22,994 nt of DNA, taken from assembly GCA_038239195.1 (NCBI GenBank), contig JBBSEZ010000123.1, positions 1 through 22,994 of the forward strand. The letters are read 5' to 3'. Position 1 is the first letter of the stretch; each line of letters starts with the position of its first letter. Source of the stretch: JBBSEZ01 sp038239195. GTDB taxonomy: Bacteria; Planctomycetota; Planctomycetia; Gemmatales; Gemmataceae. The notes below the pieces were generated by a model, which saw only the letters and a program-made list of their open reading frames with translations, made no database searches and had not been told where the DNA came from. Positions 8,128-14,396 of the stretch are shown piece after piece. The translations under genes were made by a program, and so were the position numbers.

Positions 8128-8538
8128 ATGGAACCTGCCTGCATCGTGGAATGCTACACCTTCGTTTTGATCGACATCGCGAAGTTGCCGATGCCGGAAA
8201 ACGTGCGTCGTGGGGAGGTGGAAGTGTTCATCGACCGGGAGGCCGAGACGCTCCGCTACTGGAAAGAGCAGGAGACCGAGTTGGGCCTCTTCCGCTGGGC
8301 GTGGCTGCGGCAAGACCTGGGAATCGCCGAGTGGAACCTGGGGGAGTGGTTCGACCTCTTCCGCGACTTGCGGATCTTCTTCTACGTCCACCCCCCGGAG
8401 GGCGCGAACGGCCCTTCGATCCATCTGCTTGCGATCCAGGAAGACGGTGAAGACTTCCACAGACACGACTTGGGCGTGTTGCTGGAACGGCGCGAGGCCG
8501 TCCTCTCCCTGATCGAGGCCCGTGGGGGCCTTCCGTAA
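8128..8538 (+). CDS. Hypothetical acidic protein
   Basis: I do not recognise the family. The 136-residue product is soluble-looking, acidic and rich in aromatic residues (RYWKEQ, GLFRWAWLRQD, EWNLGEWFDLFRDLRIFFYVHPPEG), with no signal peptide, membrane helix or cysteine pattern. The predicted order is a short N-terminal beta/alpha part, a central Trp-rich region and a C-terminal helix with HRHDLGVLLERREAVLSLIEA. Codon bias (third-position G/C) supports coding. The ribosome-binding site is weak (AGAAAG ten bases before the ATG). It precedes an XRE-type regulator by 123 bp on the same strand. A toxin/antitoxin pairing is possible but nothing in the sequence proves it. Confidence 0.6.
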   Translation: MEPACIVECYTFVLIDIAKLPMPENVRRGEVEVFIDREAETLRYWKEQETELGLFRWAWLRQDLGIAEWNLGEWFDLFRDLRIFFYVHPPEGANGPSIHLLAIQEDGEDFHRHDLGVLLERREAVLSLIEARGGLP

Positions 8539-8661
8539 GCGCCGGCGTCCACTGAGGGCCTGAATCTTGTCGAACCAAGTGCAGAAGTTTCCTCGGGGCT
8601 TCCCCAACGATCACACGGGAGCACCTCCCAATGATCTACGGGCCCCGGAGGAGAACTACCA

Positions 8662-9165
8662 ATGCTCCCGACGATGGACATTTACCTGAAAGATTGTCCG
8701 AGTGTTAGTGCCGTGCTGGATTCGTTTCTGAAGCTGGACAAGTCGGGACAGCAAGCCATCCGCACCAAGGTGGAGGTTGCTGTCGATCCCACCGTCAGCG
8801 CCGAGCAGCGCCTTGAGGCCGAAAAGGCCGTCCTCGCGCACCTCGGTCTCGAGAGCGGGCCCAAGGTCGCGGCCCGTGCGGTGAGCAGGGAGGAGCGTCT
8901 GTCGCCCGAGCAACGAGCGCTGCGCGAACGGATGGACCGGCAGGAGGTCGAGTTCTCGCGGCGATTGAGCCAACTGATGGCGGAACGGCAAATGACGCAG
9001 ACCGAGTTGGCTCGGCTTGTCGGCGTTGGGCAGTCGGCGGTGTCGATGCTGCTGTCGCGCAAGTGCCAGCCGCAGCCGCGGACCCTCGGCAAGATTGCGG
9101 AGGCCCTCGGCGTAAAGGTCGAAGACCTCTGGCCGGGGAAACTAGGCCCGGGGAAGGGGCCTTAA
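8662..9165 (+). CDS. XRE-family helix-turn-helix transcriptional regulator
   Basis: The 167-residue protein has a C-terminal Cro/C1-type HTH at about 111-157. Visible parts are MTQTELARLVGVGQSAVSML, the recognition-helix area SRKCQPQPRTLGKIAEAL and the terminal GVKVEDLWPG. The N-terminal ~100 residues are helical and charged (LDSFLKLDKSGQQAI, RLEAEKAVLAHLGL), probably for dimerisation or partner binding. The start is well supported by GGAGGAG eight bases upstream. It ends just before the CRISPR array, with a GC-rich hairpin in between. It may control its own upstream neighbour or the array, but that is only positional inference. Confidence 0.82.
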   Translation: MLPTMDIYLKDCPSVSAVLDSFLKLDKSGQQAIRTKVEVAVDPTVSAEQRLEAEKAVLAHLGLESGPKVAARAVSREERLSPEQRALRERMDRQEVEFSRRLSQLMAERQMTQTELARLVGVGQSAVSMLLSRKCQPQPRTLGKIAEALGVKVEDLWPGKLGPGKGP

Positions 9166-9177
9166 GAGGGGCCGAGC

Positions 9178-9202
9178 GGGGCGGCGCCTTGAGCGTCGCC
9201 CC
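9178..9202 (+). terminator. 10-bp GC-rich hairpin between the XRE gene and the CRISPR array
   Basis: GGGGCGGCGC (9178-9187) pairs with GCGTCGCCCC (9193-9202), including one G-T wobble, around the loop CTTGA. It starts 12 bases after the XRE stop codon. There is no T run, so it may be a Rho-assisted terminator or a structured piece of the array leader. Confidence 0.45.
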
Positions 9203-9231
9203 ACTCGCCAGGTTGTCTCCAGTCCTCCAAG

Positions 9232-9499
9232 AGGGGCGGAGACGCGGCCGACGCGAGGGCATTGAAACGTCGAGCACTTGGTTCGTCGCGATTCAGGCCC
9301 GCAAGGAGCACCGTGAGGTGTGGCCGTTCAGAGGCCATTGAAACAAGGACACCTGGCCGATCCGCTCCGGTAACATCCTGAAAGCACCGTGAGGGGTGGC
9401 CGTTCAGAGGCCATTGAAACGGAGCGCCTTGAGGTTCTCTCCGGTGACTTTCGTCCCGCTGATCGCAGTGAGGTATGGCCATTAAGAGGCCATTGAAAC
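9232..9499 (+). CRISPR. Short, partly decayed CRISPR array (3 clear repeats plus one degenerate)
   Basis: The 37-bp repeats R1 (9308-9344) and R2 (9384-9420) differ at one base. R3 (9463-9499) has 6 differences. Upstream, 9232-9268 is a degenerate R0 with 22 of 37 matches, concentrated at its 3' end. The repeat begins GCACCGTGAGG, contains the stem TGGCC/GGCCA with a 7-nt loop, and ends ATTGAAAC, the classic 8-nt crRNA 5' tag. The array should therefore be transcribed rightwards. Spacers are 39 bp (9269-9307), 39 bp (9345-9383) and 42 bp (9421-9462). R3 changes spare the stem, whereas R0 breaks it. No cas1/cas2 is visible, so growth of this array is unlikely from this locus alone. It lies 1.3 kb upstream of the type III-D operon. 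Confidence 0.88.
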
Positions 9500-9529
9500 T
9501 TCGAGCACTTGGTTCGTCACGATTCAGGC
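9260..9529 (+). repeat. 39-bp direct repeats flanking the array (duplicated spacer)
   Basis: The segment 9260-9298 (end of R0 plus the first 30 bases of spacer 1) recurs at 9491-9529 (end of R3 plus the first 30 bases after it). There are two mismatches, one right after the ATTGAAAC and one inside. The shared spacer core includes TCGAGCACTTGGTTCGTC. No repeat follows the second copy, and its last six bases overlap the 3' end of the convergent sigma-like gene. Confidence 0.9.
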
Positions 9530-10378
9530 ATCAGGGCCTGACTCGAGCGCGGCCTCCCGGCTCCCGCTTTCACGGCCGGAGGCCCAGGGGGCAAAGTAGC
9601 GCTGCCAGGTTGCTTCCTCCATGCTCTGGCGAGCCGTCGTGCGGGCGCGGAACGACCACGTCGCCCAGCGCGCGCGCTCGACGGGCGGCTGCCCGGGGCC
9701 TTCGCCCCTCACCGCGCGGCAGACCTGCTCGGCGGTCGCCCGATACGGGGATTGACAGAAGTGCGTCGCGAGCGTGGACCAGACCGTACCCAAAGGCAGC
9801 AAGCCGGCACAGCACGCCCGGCCCTCCTCCGTCGCCGTCCAGGGGAGCGACCCGGTCACGAACTGACCGACGCTCGCATCGAACAGGAGGGCGCCCTCGC
9901 CCAGCGCGGTGCCCACCCGGGCGGCGAGGCCGAGCCGGAGGCGCAGCAGCAGGACGGCGAACAGGTCGGGGCGCCCTTCGACGGGGTGCCAGGAAATCTC
10001 GTTCAGCACCTCGCGAACGACGCGGAAGTGGGCGGCAAGCTCGTTCAGGGCGTTCGGGGGGGCCAAACGATTGGCCGTGCGGCGGGGGAGCGCGACGAGC
10101 GCTGCGGGGGAGAGGAAGCGGGCCGGCCCGCGCGACCTGCGGTACAGGTCGCGGCCGAGGTTGAGCAGGACGCGGAAGGCCCACGTCTGGAACTTGGCCC
10201 GTTCGGGGCGGAAGCGCGCGATGCGCAGGGCGACGTGCGATGGCGCCTCCTGGCTCAGCCGCTGCGCGACGTGAGGGGGGAAACGACGGCCGACGCGTTC
10301 GGCGAGGTCGGCCGTCAGGCGGAGGATTTCCGTGGGGCAGAGGGTGTTCGGCCAGGGGCACGACAAGGTTGCGGACAT
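9524..10378 (-). CDS. Sigma-70 region-2-like protein (ECF-type, divergent)
   Basis: The 284-residue protein has a motif at about 56-82, FRPERAKFQTWAFRVLLNLG followed by RDLYRR. It matches region 2 of ECF sigma factors (F-P-x-x-x-K-F-x-T-W, then N, then D-x-x-R-R), the part that binds core polymerase and the -10 element. A canonical region 4 HTH is not evident. A hydrophobic VLLLRLRLGLAARV segment may be a decayed or diverged equivalent, and the rest is unrecognised. It could be a true specialised sigma factor or a region-2-only regulator. Its 3' end touches the duplicated spacer of the CRISPR array. Its 5' end is divergent from the cas operon across 401 bp, so control of that operon is plausible but unproven. 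Confidence 0.6.
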   Translation of the reverse strand: MSATLSCPWPNTLCPTEILRLTADLAERVGRRFPPHVAQRLSQEAPSHVALRIARFRPERAKFQTWAFRVLLNLGRDLYRRSRGPARFLSPAALVALPRRTANRLAPPNALNELAAHFRVVREVLNEISWHPVEGRPDLFAVLLLRLRLGLAARVGTALGEGALLFDASVGQFVTGSLPWTATEEGRACCAGLLPLGTVWSTLATHFCQSPYRATAEQVCRAVRGEGPGQPPVERARWATWSFRARTTARQSMEEATWQRYFAPWASGRESGSREAALESGPDA

Positions 10379-10779
10379 GGTACGGGCTCCGACAAGCGTC
10401 GGATGGGAGCCACTCGCCGCGAGGGCGTTCCACCCGACAGACTTGTGGAGCGGGGCGGCGCGAGCCGAGCGGTTCGTCGCGGCTGTCCGAAGTCCGTCGT
10501 TTGGAGAGAGGGCCTTCTCTCGGCTGGCTTGCCCGGTCCTTACAGTCCGTTGCGGAAAGTTCTTGCTTCCTCTCTGTTATGGGTATAGAGTCGCTTTCTT
10601 TCGCGCATGGGCCGTCTTGTCGCTTTCACCAGACACGGCTGGGAGATCCAGGTTCGCGCGGACAAACGGGCTGGGCGCCGAAAAATCTTTCGGCGCGCTG
10701 ACATGGGCTGGGAGGTCGTGCGTAGTGGAGAGTAAAGAGAGTCGAGCAACGCAGAACAGAACCTCGGAGAGACAAGCCC
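10379..10779. other. 401-bp divergent intergenic region upstream of the cas operon
   Basis: I see no convincing gene here. It holds a hairpin at 10384-10411 (GGGCTCC/GGGAGCC, with GAC/GTC inside) just upstream of the sigma-like start, and a 9-bp hairpin at 10675-10696. A weak promoter-like pair, TTGCTT (10563-10568) and TATAGA (10584-10589), has a short 15-bp spacing. A good ribosome-binding site GGAGAGA (10766-10772) precedes the first cas-operon gene. The stretch around 10540-10620 is less GC-rich than the surroundings, as expected for promoters. Confidence 0.5.
10675..10696. promoter_or_regulatory. Perfect 9-bp inverted repeat before the cas operon
   Basis: GCGCCGAAA (10675-10683) and TTTCGGCGC (10688-10696) pair around AATC. 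It lies 83 bp before the CARF-nuclease start codon and has no T run after it. An operator or a 5'-UTR attenuator hairpin is more likely than a terminator. Confidence 0.5.
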
Positions 10780-12054
10780 ATGGCCGAAGAACTGCCCAAG
10801 GTCGAGCACCTCGTTCTGCTGGTGGGGGGCAATCCGTTGCCCAACGCCGTGGCAGGAATCCTGCTTGCGGCGGAGGGGGCGACGGTGACTTTGGTCCAAT
10901 CGGCGAAGACTTTGCACTCGCCTGGCACTGGACCAATCGCTCAGCAACTCAAGGGCTGGCTGGCGAACAGGCGCCCGTCACTGATGATCGAGTGCAAGGA
11001 AGTCGATGAGTCCAATCCGGCGGCGATCTGGCGCGGCGTCTGCGAACAACTCGAGGCGGTCGGCCGTCCGCGAGTCGGCCTGAACTACACCGGCGGCACC
11101 AAAGCGATGGCCGTCCATGCGTATCGCGCCGCAATCGAGCACTGGACCAAGGAGAAGGGCGTCGAGCCCTGCTTCAGCTATCTCGATGCCCGCGCTCTCC
11201 GAATGGTCCTCCACCCCGCCGCGCCTACCAGCGCTTCCGAAGTCCGCCGGCCCTACGTCGCGCTGAGTGTCCCGATGAAGCTCGAAGAGGACCTCATGCG
11301 GTTGCACGGGTGGAAGCTGCAGAACAGCATGCGTCGGACGGCGATCTTGCCCAACACGGCCCTGGCGATCGCCCGAACCCATGCGGACACGAAGAAGACG
11401 ATCGCGTGGAAGGAGTGGAAACAACGCGTCCTCTACGGCGCCCGGAAGAAGCCCCGGCAGCCAGTGCCCCTGCCTCGGGAGAAGGGCCTCGAAGCAGTTG
11501 CCGACGCGCTCGCGGCCGAATTGCCCCTCGACGGAAAAGGCCGCCTCGCCCCCACCGCGCTGAAGGATCAAGGGTCGGACGTCTACCTGTGGCTCGATGG
11601 TCTGTGGTTGGAGTCCGCCACCTTTGAGGCGATGCGCGCTTGCACATCGTCCTGCCGGATCAACGAGGTCACCATGAACGTGAAACCAACCCTTGGAAGG
11701 GAGGCCGCCGAGGAAGCGGGAGAGGAAGCCGAAGACGATGACGAGGGTGAGTTCGAGTTCGACGTCGCGGCGATGCGAGGCTTTCAGCTCTTCGGACTCA
11801 CTTGTGCCATTCAGTCGAAGAAGCCGAAGTTGAAGCTCAAATTGTTCGAGGCGCACATCCGGTCGCGCCAGCTCGGGGGCGATGAGGCTCGCGCTGCTCT
11901 GGTCTGCACGAGTGAATCGCCTGAACAACTGGAGTTGGACGTTCATCGTGCAATTGACCCCGAAGGACGCACGCGCGTTTTCGGCCGCCAGCACCTGGCC
12001 GACCTGGCGACGCACCTCGAAGAGTGGATCTCGGAACAGTGCGGTGAGGAGTGA
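10780..12054 (+). CDS. CARF-domain nuclease, Card1/Can2 type (DUF1887-like)
   Basis: This family is an accessory effector of type III CRISPR. A CARF domain binds cyclic oligoadenylate made by Cas10 and activates a PD-(D/E)XK nuclease that cuts DNA and/or RNA. In the 424-residue product, residues 1-150 form the CARF fold, starting with EHLVLLVGGNPLPNAVAGI and carrying the ligand-loop motif NYTGGTKAM at 102-110. The C-terminal nuclease shows WLE (E278), FEFD (D328) and QSKK (Q345-K348), a D-x(n)-Q-x-K form of the active site. An acidic insert (EEAGEEAEDDDEGE) precedes D328. GGAGAGA supports the start. It is the first gene of the operon, with cas10 only 3 bp behind. Card1 and Can2 are not separable by eye. 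Confidence 0.87.
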   Translation: MAEELPKVEHLVLLVGGNPLPNAVAGILLAAEGATVTLVQSAKTLHSPGTGPIAQQLKGWLANRRPSLMIECKEVDESNPAAIWRGVCEQLEAVGRPRVGLNYTGGTKAMAVHAYRAAIEHWTKEKGVEPCFSYLDARALRMVLHPAAPTSASEVRRPYVALSVPMKLEEDLMRLHGWKLQNSMRRTAILPNTALAIARTHADTKKTIAWKEWKQRVLYGARKKPRQPVPLPREKGLEAVADALAAELPLDGKGRLAPTALKDQGSDVYLWLDGLWLESATFEAMRACTSSCRINEVTMNVKPTLGREAAEEAGEEAEDDDEGEFEFDVAAMRGFQLFGLTCAIQSKKPKLKLKLFEAHIRSRQLGGDEARAALVCTSESPEQLELDVHRAIDPEGRTRVFGRQHLADLATHLEEWISEQCGEE

Positions 12055-12057
12055 CCG

Positions 12058-13722
12058 ATGTATCTGGTGATCGTCGATACCGCCCAGATCCAGCCGTACA
12101 TCGTCGGCAGCAACCGGCTCCGCGAAAACATCGGCGCCTCGCACCTCGTCGCCCAGGCGACCGGGGAGTGGGCCCTGCGGGCGGTCCCCAAGCCCAACAA
12201 CGTCAAGTCGGACCTCACCCTCGACGATGACTTGTGCATCGAGGACGGCAAAGCCGGGCTCGCCGCGGAAGTGCTGTATGCCGGGGGCGGCAACTGCGCG
12301 ATCCTGTTCCGAAACAAGGAGGCCGCGGCCGACTTCACGCGACGGCTCTCGCGCCAGGCCCTCGTTGAGGCGCTCGGGTTGCAGTTGGTGATTGGCGGCG
12401 CGTGCTTCGACTGGAATGCGCAGTCCCTGGTGGCCAGCCTGTCCGGCGCCAGAGAGCAACTCGCCCGCGAGAAGCGCCGGCGGGCCGTGTCGAGCCCTCT
12501 GCTTGGCCTGGGCGTGACGCGCAAGTGCGCCTCGACGGAATTGCCTGCCACCGACGAGACGAAAAAGTTCAGCCGCGACGCCAGCACGGTCTACCCCGCG
12601 TCCGCCGAGATTCACGGCAAGCTCGCCGTGGTCCGCCCGCAAGGGCGGGCGGCCGACGAACGTCTGCGCAAACAAATCCGACCGCCGCACGGCTACGACT
12701 ATCCCAGCGAGTTCGACGAAATGGGGCGCAGCCACGGGCAGCACAGCTACATCGCCGTCGTCCACGCCGACGGCGACGGCATGGGCCAACGCTTCCAGAA
12801 AGTGGGCGATAACTGCAAACGGCCCGAGGACAATCGGCAGTTCATCCGCGGCCTCCGCGCGCTCTCAAAAGCCATCAACGACGCCGCGCTGGCCGCCTTG
12901 AAACAAGTGCTCGACTTGATGGTGCTGCGCCTCGAAGCTGCTCGAGGAGGCCGCAAGGTCGCTTTCTCGGATCGGGCCCTGGCCGAGCTCCCGCTCCAGT
13001 TCACCGACGAGGGCGGGCTCTATCTCCCGTTCCGCCCTGTCGTTTTCGGCGGCGACGACGTCACGTTCGTCTGCGACGGCCGCCTCGGCCTGGCTCTGGC
13101 CCTGGCCTATCTGCGCCGCTTCGAGAAGGAAACCGAAGCGCGGTCTGCCTGCCAGGGCCGTGCCACCGCCTGTGCCGGGGTGGCCATCGTCAAGGCCCAT
13201 TACCCGTTCGCCCGGGCCTACGCCCTCGCCGAGGACTTGTGCAAGCAGGCCAAGGCTCTCCGGCGCGAAGTCGCTGAGGGCAACGACGACCGAGGCCGGT
13301 CCTGCATCGACTGGCACTTCGCCCTGGGCGGGCTCGCGGGCGACGTCGAGGAGGTTCGTCGGCGCGAATACAAGGTGGTCGGGCAAGGCGATCTGAACCT
13401 TCGCCCGGTGACGCTGCGCGACAACCCCTCCCTCGGGCACCGAGCCTGGGACGTGATCGCCCGGGGCGTTTCCGCGTTCCGCGGACCGGGCTGGGCCGGA
13501 CGGCGCAACAAGGTCAAGGCGCTGCGCGAGGCCCTCCGCGAAGGGCCGGACGTCGTCAATCAGTTCCTGGCCCAGTTCAACGACGCCAAGCAGTTGCCCG
13601 AAGTCGAGCCATCCTTGCGGGATTGGCCGCGCCGCGGCTGGCAGCAAGGCGTGTGCGGGTACTTCGATGCCATCGAGTTGTCCGATTGGTTCATCTCCCT
13701 CGAAGAAAAGGACGTCCCATGA
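12058..13722 (+). CDS. cas10: Cas10 without HD domain (type III-D large subunit)
   Basis: Cas10 is the large subunit of type III effectors. Its Palm domain makes cyclic oligoadenylate when target RNA is bound. The 554-residue protein starts directly in Palm1 with VDTAQIQPYIVGSNRLRENI, so there is no N-terminal HD DNase domain. The metal-binding ADGDGMG is at 237-243 and the cyclase motif FGGDD at 330-334, both intact. A Cys-containing stretch (RKCASTELPA) around 160 may be a reduced zinc-finger region. GAGGAG seven bases before the ATG gives the start. The next gene overlaps by ATGA. The missing HD means this complex should signal rather than cut DNA itself. Confidence 0.92.
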   Translation: MYLVIVDTAQIQPYIVGSNRLRENIGASHLVAQATGEWALRAVPKPNNVKSDLTLDDDLCIEDGKAGLAAEVLYAGGGNCAILFRNKEAAADFTRRLSRQALVEALGLQLVIGGACFDWNAQSLVASLSGAREQLAREKRRRAVSSPLLGLGVTRKCASTELPATDETKKFSRDASTVYPASAEIHGKLAVVRPQGRAADERLRKQIRPPHGYDYPSEFDEMGRSHGQHSYIAVVHADGDGMGQRFQKVGDNCKRPEDNRQFIRGLRALSKAINDAALAALKQVLDLMVLRLEAARGGRKVAFSDRALAELPLQFTDEGGLYLPFRPVVFGGDDVTFVCDGRLGLALALAYLRRFEKETEARSACQGRATACAGVAIVKAHYPFARAYALAEDLCKQAKALRREVAEGNDDRGRSCIDWHFALGGLAGDVEEVRRREYKVVGQGDLNLRPVTLRDNPSLGHRAWDVIARGVSAFRGPGWAGRRNKVKALREALREGPDVVNQFLAQFNDAKQLPEVEPSLRDWPRRGWQQGVCGYFDAIELSDWFISLEEKDVP

Positions 13723-14396
13723 CGCTCGCCCTTCGTCTGGCCCTGCTCAGCGACGCCACCTTCGGGCGCGGCGATGGCGTGGCCGGTTTGGTCGATGAAG
13801 AGGTGGAGCACGACAGCGCCACCGGCCTGCCGCTCATCCGCGGGCGCACTATCAAGGGCCTGCTGGTCGAGGAATGCGCCAACGTCCTGTTTGCCCTCCA
13901 ACTACAGTCTGCGCCGGCGCTGGGACGGTTCCAGGGTGCCGCCCTGCTCCTCTTCGGCCGGCCCGGCAGCAGCCTCGACGACGACGGGCTCCTGCACGTC
14001 GGGATTGCCGAACTGCCGGAAGACCTGCGCCGGGCCGTGGCCGACGACGTTCGCCGCGGCAGTCTGCACTCCGCCGACGTCCTCGAGTCGCTGACGACCA
14101 TCCGCCGCCAGACCGCCGTCTCCGACGAGACCGGCGCGCCGGACGAGGGCAGCCTCCGCTCTCAGCGCGCGGTGTTGCGCGACACCGCGTTCGCGGCCCC
14201 GCTGACGTTCGCGCGCCCGCCCAGCGAAGAGGCCCGCGGCCTGCTGGCGGCCTGCGTGCGGGCGTTCCGGCGCGGGGGCTCCGGGCGCAACCGCGGCCGC
14301 GGCCGACTGGCGGCGACCTTGTGGGAGGACGGTCAGGACACGACCGAGACGTGGTTCACCCATTTCCAGCAAGCCGTGGGCAGGGGGCAGGCATGA
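13719..14396 (+). CDS. cas7: Cas7 (Csm3-like RAMP), single domain
   Basis: Cas7 subunits form the backbone that holds crRNA and, in type III, cut the bound RNA with an Asp in a thumb-side loop. The 225-residue product has the RAMP pattern GLVDEEVEHDSATGLPLIRG followed by RTIKGLL. D26 aligns with the catalytic Asp of Csm3. A glycine-rich loop GSGRNRGRGR is at 187-196. The start is fixed by the ATGA overlap with cas10, with AAAAGGA upstream. It overlaps csx10 in the same way. In cyanobacterial III-Dv systems the equivalent domain is fused to Cas5 and Cas11, whereas here it is separate. The RAMP call is firm, and its place in the complex is inferred from gene order. Confidence 0.88.
   Translation: MTLALRLALLSDATFGRGDGVAGLVDEEVEHDSATGLPLIRGRTIKGLLVEECANVLFALQLQSAPALGRFQGAALLLFGRPGSSLDDDGLLHVGIAELPEDLRRAVADDVRRGSLHSADVLESLTTIRRQTAVSDETGAPDEGSLRSQRAVLRDTAFAAPLTFARPPSEEARGLLAACVRAFRRGGSGRNRGRGRLAATLWEDGQDTTETWFTHFQQAVGRGQA

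Noticed and set aside
8128..9165. Calling the two genes a toxin-antitoxin system
   Set aside because: The first product has no known toxin motif, the genes are 123 bp apart, and the XRE protein has its own strong ribosome-binding site. Position alone is not enough.
9232..9499. Array read on the minus strand
   Set aside because: The repeat ends in ATTGAAAC on the plus strand, the usual crRNA tag, and the stem lies just before it. Both fix transcription to the right, the same direction as the cas operon.
9260..9529. Reading the 39-bp direct repeats as ends of an inserted mobile element
   Set aside because: The region between them is fully explained by CRISPR repeats and spacers, with no transposase or terminal inverted repeats. 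Array duplication is the simpler cause.
10978..12789. 603-codon minus-strand ORF across the CARF nuclease and cas10
   Set aside because: It is antisense to two genes with intact catalytic motifs and its translation has no recognisable domain.
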